From NCBI GenBank assembly GCA_910587005.1, contig CAJULB010000002.1:340594-404593 (forward strand): a stretch of 64,000 nucleotides of DNA. Reading direction: 5' to 3'. The translations under genes were made by a program, and so were the position numbers. Origin of the DNA: an uncultured Christensenellaceae bacterium (lineage in GTDB: Bacteria > Bacillota > Clostridia > Christensenellales > Borkfalkiaceae). A model generated the notes under the pieces. That model made no database searches. It saw nothing but the letters and a program-made list of their open reading frames with translations, and was not told the DNA's origin. This document shows positions 26,184 through 32,824 of the stretch, piece after piece (positions within the stretch are counted from its first letter, which is position 1; each line of letters opens with the position of its first letter).

Positions 26184-26384
26184 TTAATCGGTTACGCCGA
26201 ATAAATCGTTCGGCGTTATTCCAAATTTTTCGTAAATGAGCAAAATATTGTCATAGCTCGGTTTTTTATTTCCCATAAGCCATTGGCTTACCGTGGTTTG
26301 GTTAACCCCTAAAATATCCGCAAGCTTTTGCTGACTCAAATTTTTTTCTTCGAGTAACTGTTTTAATATTTCCTGAAACGGCAT
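26184..26384 (-). CDS. Small XRE-family regulator (module 2)
   Basis: A 66-residue protein consisting of one Cro/C1-type HTH (LSQQKLADILGVNQTTVSQW) and a short tail ending in NDLFGVTD. No ligand domain. It faces away from the 99-residue gene at 26465. The spacer has two copies of an AGGTCAAAAG operator 19 bp apart. It probably represses both genes. Compared with module 1 and 3 regulators it has the same length and ending pattern (ITPNxF or CDYLLG), so the three are related in plan rather than recent copies. Confidence 0.88.
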   Translation of the reverse strand: MPFQEILKQLLEEKNLSQQKLADILGVNQTTVSQWLMGNKKPSYDNILLIYEKFGITPNDLFGVTD

Positions 26385-26405
26385 ACTGAAATTATATGTG
26401 CTATT

Positions 26406-26446
26406 AGGTCAAAAGTCTTGACTTAGGTCAAAAGACCTGATATAAT
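26406..26446 (+). promoter_or_regulatory. Promoter and double operator of XRE module 2
   Basis: -35 TTGACT (26418-26423), 17-bp spacer and -10 TATAAT (26441-26446). A perfect palindrome AGGTCAAAAGACCT (26425-26438) lies in the spacer. A second, imperfect copy AGGTCAAAAGTCTT (26406-26419) overlaps the -35 box. The copies are 19 bp apart. Confidence 0.78.
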
Positions 26447-26464
26447 TATAAAAAGCAGGTCAAT

Positions 26465-26764
26465 ATGTCAGGTAATCAGGAAAAAAGTTTAATCAAAAAC
26501 ACAACGGAAAAGTTATTCATAATTTCTTCTGAAATTTCAACGTTTATGTTGTTTTTAAAGAGTTATGACAAGCAAAAGCGTTGCGATTATGGCATAGAGT
26601 TGCAAAAACGGCTTGTAAATTTTAAGAAAGTAAAAGAAAAATATTCTGCGGTTTTAGATTTTAAGTATTGGTGCGACCCGCAGATTGTGCGCGATATAAA
26701 AGAGCAAATTGAAAACGGTTCAGCGAAAACCGTTGATGAGGCGGTTAAAATTTTAAATCTCTGA
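26465..26764 (+). CDS. Small helical protein paired with XRE regulator (module 2)
   Basis: A 99-residue, mostly helical, lysine-rich protein. It has no signal peptide and no clear membrane segment, although ISTFMLFL is hydrophobic. The end (IKEQIENGSAKTVDEAVKILNL) resembles the dimerisation helices of small antitoxins, which is only a hint. Function not recognised. AGCAGG lies before the ATG, and it has its own operator-controlled promoter. The gene and its regulator are enclosed by a 20-bp inverted repeat. Confidence 0.68.
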   Translation: MSGNQEKSLIKNTTEKLFIISSEISTFMLFLKSYDKQKRCDYGIELQKRLVNFKKVKEKYSAVLDFKYWCDPQIVRDIKEQIENGSAKTVDEAVKILNL

Positions 26765-26772
26765 ATAAAAAA

Positions 26773-26785
26773 GTCCGCGGGGCGG
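26773..26785. repeat. Orphan terminator arm, inverted copy of 26145-26157
   Basis: GTCCGCGGGGCGG with flanking A-run and AAATT is the reverse complement of the left arm and flanks at 26141-26161. No pairing arm lies beside it, so it is half a terminator. Confidence 0.6.
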
Positions 26786-26823
26786 AAATTATAAAAATTT
26801 TTAAAAAAAGTTTGAAAAAACAC

Positions 26824-26852
26824 TTGCTCATAACGCAACGTAACGATATAGA
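26824..26852 (+). promoter_or_regulatory. Promoter of the MerR-type gene
   Basis: TTGCTC (26824-26829) and TATAGA (26847-26852). The spacer carries AACGC-AACGT-AACGA, a threefold AACG repeat like operators of MerR regulators, so autoregulation is likely. Confidence 0.55.
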
Positions 26853-26873
26853 GTAGTTGCCAAGGAGGTAAGT

Positions 26874-27590
26874 ATGTCATATTCTTCGGGTGAGTTGGCA
26901 AAGCTGTGCGGCGTCACCGTGCGCACGGTGCAGTTTTACGACGGACAGGGGCTGTTAAAGCCGGAGGCGTTTTCCGAGGGCGGCAGAAGGCTATACGGCG
27001 AGGCGGGGCTTAAAACCCTGCAAATTATCTGTATGTATAAAAATTTGGGGCTGAGCCTTTCGGAGATAAAACACGTGTTATCGGATGAAAGCAATTGCCG
27101 TGAAATTCTTATATCCGCACTTGCCGAACGTGAAAGCGCGCTTGAAAAAGAACTGAAAGAAAAGCGTTTGCAGTTCGACTGTGTAAAAACCGTCAAAAAA
27201 CAGCTTGCAGACGGGCTTGCGATTTCGCCAAATACTTTTATTGACGTACAAACTGTTATGGAAGGTAAAAAAAGACTTAAAGTCGCTTATGCCGTTATGA
27301 CGGTTATGGCAATATTAGGACTTGTTGCCGAGATTGCGTTTACCGTTTTGTGGGCGGTTAAAGGCTGGTGGCTGCCGTTTGCAATAGGTATGCCGTGCGT
27401 GTTTGTTCTTATGGTAGTATTGATAACGATATACTATAAAAACACCGCGTATATCTGCCGAGATTGCGGAAAAAAATTCAAGCCTAAGTTCTGGACTATG
27501 TTTTTTGCACCGCATACGCCTAAAACGCGCAAGCTTAAATGCCCTTATTGCGGAAGCAAAAAATACCATATGGAAACATATTCCGATTAA
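26874..27590 (+). CDS. MerR-family regulator with membrane segments and a zinc ribbon
   Basis: A 238-residue protein. Residues 1-70 are a MerR winged helix (YSSGELAKLCGVTVRTVQFY). A coiled coil follows to about 120 (ERESALEKELKEKRLQFD). Two membrane segments lie at about 125-145 and 153-190, and a C-terminal zinc ribbon CRDCGKKFKPKFW...CPYCG closes it. A membrane-tethered MerR with a zinc ribbon is unusual: it might sense membrane or metal stress. A strong AAGGAGG site is present. It is alone in its transcription unit, followed by a bidirectional terminator. Confidence 0.85.
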   Translation: MSYSSGELAKLCGVTVRTVQFYDGQGLLKPEAFSEGGRRLYGEAGLKTLQIICMYKNLGLSLSEIKHVLSDESNCREILISALAERESALEKELKEKRLQFDCVKTVKKQLADGLAISPNTFIDVQTVMEGKKRLKVAYAVMTVMAILGLVAEIAFTVLWAVKGWWLPFAIGMPCVFVLMVVLITIYYKNTAYICRDCGKKFKPKFWTMFFAPHTPKTRKLKCPYCGSKKYHMETYSD

Positions 27591-27611
27591 TTTTTTATGT
27601 CGTAAAAACGC

Positions 27612-27645
27612 CCCGCCCCGCGGACGAAACCGTCCGCGGGGCGGG
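27612..27645. terminator. Convergent terminator between MerR- and AraC-type genes
   Basis: A 15-bp stem (27612-27626 with 27631-27645) and loop AAAC. It shares the CCGCCCCGCGGAC arm with the terminator at 26145. Confidence 0.78.
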
Positions 27646-27652
27646 TATTTAG

Positions 27653-28336
27653 TTATCTGTTTTTGACATAGCTTGCGGGTGCAACTCCGTAATATTTTTT
27701 AAAGACCTTTGAAAAGTACAGCGGGTCGGCAAAACCGCACGCTTCTGCAACCTGCGAAACCGAGTAAGAGGAGTAGCGGTTGGAAATTCCGCTTTTAAGC
27801 AACCCAGCCGCAAGCTCCATTCTCTGCCGTATAAGATATTCGTGCGGAGTCGCGCCGACTTCCTTTTTAAACAGCTTGCGCACGTAATCATAGTTCAACG
27901 GCAGTGTTTTTAAGTAATCTTCAAGAAAAAACATTGCGTCGGACAAATTTTTTTCTATGTCAGTCAAAATCTGCCGTGTTATGGGTGAAAATCCGTCGTC
28001 TGACGCAAAAGCGGTTAAATAGCTTACAATCAGCCCGCCCAAAGCCGACAGCACCGTTTCTTTTTTTGCCGTTGAGCCGTGCAGATAAGCTTCTGACTGC
28101 CGTGCCGCATGCAGTATACCGCCGTTTTTATCGTCTTGCACAACGGTTACTTCCTTAAACGGAAGCAAAGCTCTCTCAATTAAGACGCACAGACTTTCGT
28201 CCGCGGGGGAAAATTCGGTTTTGACGGCGGGGGGAATAACCGTAACCGCGTCACTGCCGACTATAACGGTGAAGCTTGCGCCCGTCCGCGCCGCGCCCGC
28301 ATCGCGCGCTTTTCCCGCAAAAATAATTTTGTTCAT
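27653..28336 (-). CDS. AraC-family transcriptional regulator
   Basis: A 227-residue regulator. The C-terminal 100 residues carry the two AraC HTHs: VRKLFKKEVGATPHEYLIRQ and SVSQVAEACGFADPLYFSKV, ending with the typical GVAPASYVKNR. The N-terminal 120 residues are an unrecognised sensor domain. The promoter reads TGGACA, 17 bp, TAAAAT, and the -10 box ends only six bases before the ATG with no Shine-Dalgarno, suggesting a leaderless message. It might control the pectin genes nearby, but no evidence ties it to them. Confidence 0.87.
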   Translation of the reverse strand: MNKIIFAGKARDAGAARTGASFTVIVGSDAVTVIPPAVKTEFSPADESLCVLIERALLPFKEVTVVQDDKNGGILHAARQSEAYLHGSTAKKETVLSALGGLIVSYLTAFASDDGFSPITRQILTDIEKNLSDAMFFLEDYLKTLPLNYDYVRKLFKKEVGATPHEYLIRQRMELAAGLLKSGISNRYSSYSVSQVAEACGFADPLYFSKVFKKYYGVAPASYVKNR

Positions 28337-28342
28337 ATCCGT

Positions 28343-28371
28343 ATTTTACCATAAAATAACCGATTTGTCCA
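28343..28371 (-). promoter_or_regulatory. Promoter of the AraC-type gene (leaderless)
   Basis: On the minus strand, TGGACA (28371-28366), 17-bp spacer, TAAAAT (28348-28343). Six bases separate the -10 box from the ATG at 28336. Confidence 0.6.
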
Positions 28372-28390
28372 TATTTTCAGCATAAATTAA

Positions 28391-28422
28391 CCGCCGCCCG
28401 CGGGATATACCGCGGGCGGCGG
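28391..28422 (-). terminator. Terminator after the GNAT gene
   Basis: A 13-bp GC-rich stem (28391-28403 with 28410-28422), loop GATATA. It follows the GNAT stop codon on the minus strand. Confidence 0.65.
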
Positions 28423-28436
28423 CTTTTAAATATTGT

Positions 28437-28919
28437 CTATTTGCATTTGTTGGATAAATCTGTCTTTTCGTATAAAAAGCAGTCCAAATCTTCGTTGTAA
28501 AGGTTGCTTTTTGCGTACCCGCAGGCAATAAAAAAGCTTTCCGCCTCGTCGCTCGGCAGACAGTAGGCTTTATCCGTTCCGCCCTCCCGCAGTTTCATTT
28601 CCGCGGTATAAAGCAAAAATCTGCCATAGCCCTTGCGCCGAAGCGCGGGAATAATGTAAAGTTCGCGTACGTCGCCCCAGCCCTCGCGCAAATTCCAGTC
28701 GTTGCCTATATCGTCCGTCTGGTAAATTATAAAGCCCGCGTCGGTTTCACCGTCCGTCAAAAGCTCTATGCGGATAAGTCCCGCCTTCAAATCTGGAATA
28801 ATATACTCTTGCAAAAGGTGGGGGATATTTTCCCCGCAGTCAAGCTCGGTATAATAATCGGTAAACAGTTTTTCAAAGTTTTTCTGCGTTATGTCGCAGA
28901 GGGGGGATATGTGAAGCAT
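28437..28919 (-). CDS. GNAT-family N-acetyltransferase
   Basis: A 160-residue acetyl-CoA-dependent transferase. RELYIIPALRRKGYGRFLLY is motif A, with the pyrophosphate loop RRKGYG. The region after it (SDEAESFFIACGYAKS) is motif B. The substrate is not predictable. AAGGAG stands before the ATG, overlapping a short spacer into a GC-rich repeat. Single-gene unit ended by the stem at 28391. Confidence 0.85.
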   Translation of the reverse strand: MLHISPLCDITQKNFEKLFTDYYTELDCGENIPHLLQEYIIPDLKAGLIRIELLTDGETDAGFIIYQTDDIGNDWNLREGWGDVRELYIIPALRRKGYGRFLLYTAEMKLREGGTDKAYCLPSDEAESFFIACGYAKSNLYNEDLDCFLYEKTDLSNKCK

Positions 28920-28947
28920 AAATACTCCTTTAAATTATATAAATTTT

Positions 28948-29104
28948 GCCACCCCCCTTAATCCCCCCGCCAAAGGCAGGGGGTAGAGTTTGACAATCTT
29001 TCGCTAGAAGCAGGGGGTAGAGTTTGACAATCTTTCGCCGAAGTCAGGGGGATATGCCGCCGTTTAAATCCCCCGCCCGGGCGGGGGAATAAAGGGGGTG
29101 GGGC
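28948..29104. repeat. G/C-run inverted repeat (family C), copy 1
   Basis: Ends GCCACCCCCC and GGGGGTGGGGC are complementary. Inside, CCCCCCGCC-AAAGGCAGGGGG and CCCCCGCCCGGGCGGGGG form smaller hairpins. A 29-bp unit (GCAGGGGGTAGAGTTTGACA and on) is present twice in tandem. No gene in it; it resembles a non-coding miniature element. Confidence 0.7.
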
Positions 29105-29113
29105 AAACAAAAA

Positions 29114-29142
29114 AACGAGAACCGCAAAACGTGGTTCTCGTT
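29114..29142 (-). terminator. Terminator of the rplU-rpmA operon
   Basis: A 10-bp stem (29114-29123 with 29133-29142). Read on the minus strand it is followed by a run of T. Confidence 0.85.
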
Positions 29143-29154
29143 CAAAATCAAAAA

Positions 29155-29433
29155 TTATTCGGCAACGGGATATATAGAAACCTGTTTACCGTCTTTGCCC
29201 ACTCTTTCAAACTTAACGGTGCCGTCGATAAGAGCAAACAGCGTGTCGTCCTTGCCTATTCCGACGTTGTTGCCGGGCTTGAACTTGGAACCGCGCTGTC
29301 TTACAAGGATATTGCCCGCAAGCACAAACTGACCGTCCGCGCGCTTAACTCCCAGCATTTTGGGATTGCTGTCTCTGCCGTTGTGTGAAGAACCGGTACC
29401 TTTTTTATGGGCGAATAAACTTAAAAATAACAT
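29155..29433 (-). CDS. rpmA: Large ribosomal subunit protein bL27
   Basis: 92-residue L27, whose N-terminus reaches the peptidyl transferase centre. The N-terminus MLFLSLFAHKKGTGSSHNG carries the Firmicutes-type extension ending in F before AHKKG. In Staphylococcus aureus the protease Prp removes such an extension before assembly. The prp gene normally sits between rplU and rpmA, but here only 21 bases separate them, so Prp must be encoded elsewhere or be replaced. AGGAG lies before the ATG. Confidence 0.95.
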   Translation of the reverse strand: MLFLSLFAHKKGTGSSHNGRDSNPKMLGVKRADGQFVLAGNILVRQRGSKFKPGNNVGIGKDDTLFALIDGTVKFERVGKDGKQVSIYPVAE

Positions 29434-29454
29434 TTTCTTTATTCCTCCTGAAAA

Positions 29455-29850
29455 TTACTCTGCCGCAGCGGGTGTAGCTTCGGCTTCAACAGCTACGGGT
29501 TTTTTCGCGGTTTTCTTTGCCGCGGTCTTTTTGGCGGGTTTTTCAGCCGCGCCTATCGCCGTAACTTTAACCTGTGTGTAAGGCTGTCTGTGACCCTGCT
29601 TTTTTCTTTCGTTTTTCTTGGCTTTGTACTTGAAGACGATAATCTTCTTGTCCTTACCGTGAGAAACTACTTCGCAGGTAACTTTAACGTCCTTAACCTC
29701 CGCACCTGCCGCAATACCGTTTTCGTCTGCGGTAAGCACAACGGGGAATTCCACAGAGGAACCCACCTCGGCGTTAAGTTTTTCAACCTTCAAAAGGTCG
29801 CCCACGCAAGCTTTATACTGCTTGCTGCCGTTTTCAAAAATAGCGTACAT
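29455..29850 (-). CDS. rplU: Large ribosomal subunit protein bL21
   Basis: 131-residue L21. Residues 1-103 are the usual protein (MYAIFENGSKQYKACVGD, then GHRQPYTQVKVTAI). A tail of about 27 residues rich in Lys and Ala (KPAKKTAAKKTAKKPVAVEA) is added; similar tails occur in several Clostridia. GAGGAGG at 29859-29865 sets the start at 29850; the longer frame through the leader is rejected. It is the first gene of rplU-rpmA, preceded by a structured leader. Confidence 0.96.
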   Translation of the reverse strand: MYAIFENGSKQYKACVGDLLKVEKLNAEVGSSVEFPVVLTADENGIAAGAEVKDVKVTCEVVSHGKDKKIIVFKYKAKKNERKKQGHRQPYTQVKVTAIGAAEKPAKKTAAKKTAKKPVAVEAEATPAAAE

Positions 29851-29865
29851 AAAAAGTTTTACCTC

Positions 29866-29957
29866 CTCTAACCAGTCTCGCCGGAAGTTTTTACCCTTTA
29901 AGGCTCGGGCGATGCACTGCATACTTAAAAAAGCCCGTTCCGAGCGGCTCGATACTA
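29866..29957 (-). ncRNA. Probable L21 leader (ribosomal protein autoregulatory RNA)
   Basis: About 90 transcribed bases between the promoter and the rplU ribosome site can fold into GC-rich hairpins (GAGCCGCTCGG..., then ATGCAGTGCAT and CGCCCGAGCC elements). Position and size match the known L21 leader of Bacillota, bound by L21 to limit its own synthesis. I did not run a covariance model. Confidence 0.55.
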
Positions 29958-29986
29958 AATTTAACACAATAAAACGTTTAAGTCAA
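29958..29986 (-). promoter_or_regulatory. Promoter of rplU-rpmA
   Basis: On the minus strand, TTGACT (29986-29981), 17-bp spacer, TAAATT (29963-29958). Confidence 0.7.
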
Positions 29987-30055
29987 GCAAAAATCGGCGC
30001 GTATAAAAATTTATCGGCGGTGCAAACTGTTTGTATAACATATAAGGAGATGTAT

Positions 30056-30496
30056 ATGGGAGAACTTAAAAAAGACAGCGAAATTCTTGCTGAAATTTAC
30101 CGCAACGCACAGCTCGGAATAACCAGCATAGTTGATATTATGCCCGAAATCAACGACGAGAGCATAAAGGAAGAAATTATGCGCGAGCACGAGGAGTACG
30201 AAAGAATTTGCAGCGAGGCGGCAAATCTTGCGCGTAAATACAACCTCGAACTCAAAGAGCCCAGCCCTATGAAAAAAGCGATGATGTGGAGCGCCATTAA
30301 AATGGGCACCGCTTCGGACAACTCCGCGCAGAACGTGGCGCAGATGATGCTTAAAGGTACCGTTCAGGGCATAACCTCGCTCAGAACCTCGCTTACCGAC
30401 GGCGAGCTGATTATGGATGCGGAAGTTAAAAAGCTTTTGACCGAGCTTATCGATTTGGAAGAAGGCTTTGAAAAGAAGCTTAAAACGTTTTTATAA
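30056..30496 (+). CDS. Helical protein of unknown function
   Basis: A 146-residue, almost wholly helical protein divergent from rplU. The first two thirds contain paired acidic residues and a histidine in EEIMREHEEYERICSEAANL, which recalls ferritin-like four-helix bundles, but a full metal set is not visible. No signal peptide. AAGGAG at 30044-30049 favours the ATG at 30056 over the one at 30050, which would leave no spacing. The longer frame running back through the L21 leader is a shadow. Function not recognised. Confidence 0.75.
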   Translation: MGELKKDSEILAEIYRNAQLGITSIVDIMPEINDESIKEEIMREHEEYERICSEAANLARKYNLELKEPSPMKKAMMWSAIKMGTASDNSAQNVAQMMLKGTVQGITSLRTSLTDGELIMDAEVKKLLTELIDLEEGFEKKLKTFL

Positions 30497-30533
30497 TTAT
30501 TGCCGTATAATTATTGTTTGCATATAATAACCG

Positions 30534-30573
30534 CCGCCCGCGCATAAAAAAGCGCGGGCGGTTTGTTTTTTTT
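30534..30573 (+). terminator. Terminator after the helical protein gene
   Basis: Ten-base-pair GC stem (30534-30543 with 30552-30561), A-rich loop and a long T-run. Confidence 0.88.
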
Positions 30574-30842
30574 GTATGATTTATTGAATAACGCTACCCA
30601 TTGTGGGTAGTATCAGCACATTACAGATATTAAATGATAAAATTTATTTAATATATGTTGCAAACTATGAACCGTACATTGAACCAACCGTTGAAACGTG
30701 TCATGCTGAGCCTTGGCGAAGCATCTGATTGTGGTTTATAACGTGAGTTAAGGTTGCGCTTAATACAATCAGATTCTTCACTTCGTTCAGAATGACAGAA
30801 AGACCAAATGTGTAGAATGACAGTAAACCAAAAGAGGAAAAT
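30574..30842. repeat. Gene-free stretch with a family B repeat
   Basis: About 270 bases with no gene. GTGTCATGCTGAGCCTTGG (from 30698) and CAGATTCTTCACTTCGTTCAGAATGACAG in outline (to about 30798) face each other as imperfect inverted repeats. A short CAGAATGACAG-like echo (GTAGAATGACAG) follows. The AT-rich start holds nothing recognisable. Confidence 0.6.
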
Positions 30843-31052
30843 ATGAAATTAACATCATCAAAAAATAATGAAAAGCAGAAAACAGCGTTATTACAGTATG
30901 AAAAGTTTATAGAAACGCTTACCCAAAAACAGATAGTAATGTTTGAAGAAGTTCTGGATAATCTTTTTGAATTAAATGACGAGCTTACTCAAAAGGACTT
31001 TAAACAAGGCTTTAAGCTTGGCTTTAATGTTGCGTTGGATAGTTTGAGATAG
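30843..31052 (+). CDS. Orphan copy of the XRE-module partner protein
   Basis: A 69-residue helical acidic protein. From KTALLQYEKFIETLT to the end it is nearly identical to the partner gene of XRE module 3 at 62280 (shared IVMFEEVLDNLFELNDE and QKDFKQGFKLGF). No XRE gene is next to it; its upstream side has been taken over by family B repeat sequence, and a family C repeat begins at its stop codon. GAGG precedes the ATG. It is probably the remnant of a broken module, or a stand-alone relative of it. Function unknown. Confidence 0.7.
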   Translation: MKLTSSKNNEKQKTALLQYEKFIETLTQKQIVMFEEVLDNLFELNDELTQKDFKQGFKLGFNVALDSLR

Positions 31053-31167
31053 CCCCACCCCCCCCTACCCCCCGCCTAAGGCAGGGGGTAGGCTTTGGAT
31101 AATCTTGCGCCAAAGGCAGGGGGTAATAATGCGGTAAAAATATCCCCCGCTCTGGCAGGGGGTTGCG
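31052..31167. repeat. G/C-run inverted repeat (family C), copy 2
   Basis: Begins GCCCCACCCCCC at the stop codon of the previous gene and holds CCCCCCGCC-TAAGGCAGGGGG and CCCCCGCTCTGGCAGGGGG hairpins. It abuts a family B repeat at 31178. Confidence 0.65.
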
Positions 31168-31177
31168 CTTATAAAAA

Positions 31178-31446
31178 TCAGATTCTGACGCGATTGACGC
31201 TACGCGTAACAATCGCTATTCCGTCGCTGCGCTCCTTACGCTGTCGTTCAGAATGACAGGGTAGCACAAGCGTTCAGAATGACAGTAAAACCAAACGAGC
31301 AGAATGACAAAAAGACACTTCTTCCCGTCATTTCGACCGAGCAACTAACTCCCGCCCGTCATTTCGACCGAGCGAAAGCGAGCGGAGAAATCCCAAAGTC
31401 TTATGCGCTTACACAGGGGGATTTCTCGACTGCGCTCGAAATGACG
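31178..31446. repeat. Cluster of family B repeats
   Basis: First a copy with GCGATTG-ACGC-TAC-GCGT-AA-CAATCGC nested stems (31178-31259), followed by short CAGAATGACAG echoes. Then GTCATTTCGACCGAGC twice and an inverted partner ending CTCGAAATGAC (31327-31446). The 98-codon frame through this stretch is made of repeat sequence and is not a gene. The gap 31053-31632 contains no other feature. Confidence 0.7.
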
Positions 31447-31632
31447 GTTAATCAGGGAATAAAAGGGGCGGGTATGATTAATGCAAAAAGCCGAGGTTTT
31501 AAAAACGGCGGAGGGAATTTTCATAAAAGAATTTTGTGCCTGTTTATTAAAACGCTTGACGAAGGCAATATTTAAAAGTAAAATAAAGTAGTATATTTTT
31601 AACTATATTAAATTGAAACGGACAAACTAATT

Positions 31633-32688
31633 ATGAAATTCGGCAAATTGAAAAAATTTTTAATAACGGCTTCGCTTGCGCTTGCGGTAGGCGTTTCCGC
31701 TTCCACCGCGGCGTGCTCTATCGAAACCAAGCGCCCCCGCGCAAGAATTACTTTTGAATTCGTAACGGGCGACACCGCGCAGGAATACGTTATCGACTAT
31801 GATTTGTACAGAAATATGTACCCCAACACCGTAAAGCACTTTATCGAGCTTTCCAAAGCGGGTTTTTACGATAATACCGTAATTCACGACTACGAAACGG
31901 GCGAATGGTACACGGGTATGTATTCCTATGATAAGGACGCGTACTCGGCGGCGGTTTCGGGCGACAGCGGAAGCGTGGGCGAGTACTTCGCAAACCATTC
32001 TAAGGAAAGCGAATATCTTAAACTTTTCAATGACAACAAGCTTACCCCCACGGTTTACGCAAATGCGGACTTTAAAACCGACAAAAAAGGCAATATAGTT
32101 TACGTTGATAAGAACGGCAAGCCCGTTTCCGGCGATACGGCGGGCGCAACCACCGTGCGCGTTATCAATAACGTTTACATTATGCCCTCGCTTATCGGCG
32201 AATTTAAAAACAACGTTCAGCAGACAATAGAAAACGGCGCGCTTTCGGCTACGGCGGGAAGCCTTAAAATGTTCTATTACCCCGCAAACTCGTCGGACAG
32301 CGCTTCAAAGAGCAAGGTGTTCGTTCAGCCGCCTAAAAGTGTGGTTATGCAGGCGGACAGCAAGTACAACTGCGCGACTTCGGCGTTCAGCGTGCAGGTC
32401 GGTTCTTCCACAAATTCCGAAAACAACTACTGCGTTTTCGGCAAGGTGAGAAAGCAGAGCGATTTGGACGATTTTAAAAACGCTGTTGCGGACTATTTCG
32501 ACGATATTTACGGCTCTAATTCGTACACGGTGAAAAGCTCGGACGTAGGCGTTACCGTTTACGAGCCGACTTCCGACGGTAAGCCCAACGCGGACGGAAA
32601 GTATTTCAATTCAAGACAGGTTGAAGAAACTTTCGACGCGCCCAAAGCGGCTATAAGAATTGTAAGCGTCAAGATTACCAAAAACTGA
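31633..32688 (+). CDS. Cyclophilin-like lipoprotein (peptidyl-prolyl isomerase)
   Basis: A 351-residue lipoprotein. Residues 1-28 are a signal peptide with lipobox STAAC (Cys28). PNTVKHFIELSKAGFYDNTVIHDY matches the start of the cyclophilin fold, and NNYCVFGKVRKQSDLD matches its FGKV segment, with a large insertion between. Catalytic Arg of classic cyclophilins is not obvious, so activity is uncertain. It would work at the outer face of the membrane, perhaps in folding of exported proteins. No Shine-Dalgarno is visible before the ATG. Confidence 0.8.
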   Translation: MKFGKLKKFLITASLALAVGVSASTAACSIETKRPRARITFEFVTGDTAQEYVIDYDLYRNMYPNTVKHFIELSKAGFYDNTVIHDYETGEWYTGMYSYDKDAYSAAVSGDSGSVGEYFANHSKESEYLKLFNDNKLTPTVYANADFKTDKKGNIVYVDKNGKPVSGDTAGATTVRVINNVYIMPSLIGEFKNNVQQTIENGALSATAGSLKMFYYPANSSDSASKSKVFVQPPKSVVMQADSKYNCATSAFSVQVGSSTNSENNYCVFGKVRKQSDLDDFKNAVADYFDDIYGSNSYTVKSSDVGVTVYEPTSDGKPNADGKYFNSRQVEETFDAPKAAIRIVSVKITKN

Positions 32689-32703
32689 TTACAGATATTG
32701 TTT

Positions 32704-32740
32704 ACCGTCCGCACGGAGCTTGCCGAGCGGACGGTTTTTT
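32704..32740 (+). terminator. Terminator after the cyclophilin-like gene
   Basis: ACCGTCCG (32704-32711) pairs with CGGACGGT (32728-32734 plus next base) around a partly paired loop, with six T following. Confidence 0.85.
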
Positions 32741-32751
32741 GATTATTTCGC

Positions 32752-32780
32752 TTGATTTTAACAAGCGTTTGGCATATAAT
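32752..32780 (+). promoter_or_regulatory. Promoter of the DUF2188 gene
   Basis: TTGATT (32752-32757), 17-bp spacer, TATAAT (32775-32780). A CGGGCA-ATT-TGCCCG palindrome (32795-32809) lies between it and the ribosome site and could be an operator. Confidence 0.72.
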
Positions 32781-32824
32781 AAACAAAAGATTAACGGGCA
32801 ATTTGCCCGCAAGAGGTGACATTT

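Noticed and set aside
28948..29104. Possible CRISPR array because of tandem 29-bp units
   Set aside because: Only two units without distinct spacers, and inverted C/G runs at the ends; no cas genes.
29822..30055. N-terminal extension of the helical protein at 30056
   Set aside because: It runs backwards through the rplU leader and promoter; AAGGAG at 30044-30049 fixes the start at 30056.
31279..31575. 98-codon open frame in the repeat cluster
   Set aside because: Its sequence is family B repeat (GTCATTTCGACC, AGAATGACAG) read through; no ribosome site and no homologue-like features.
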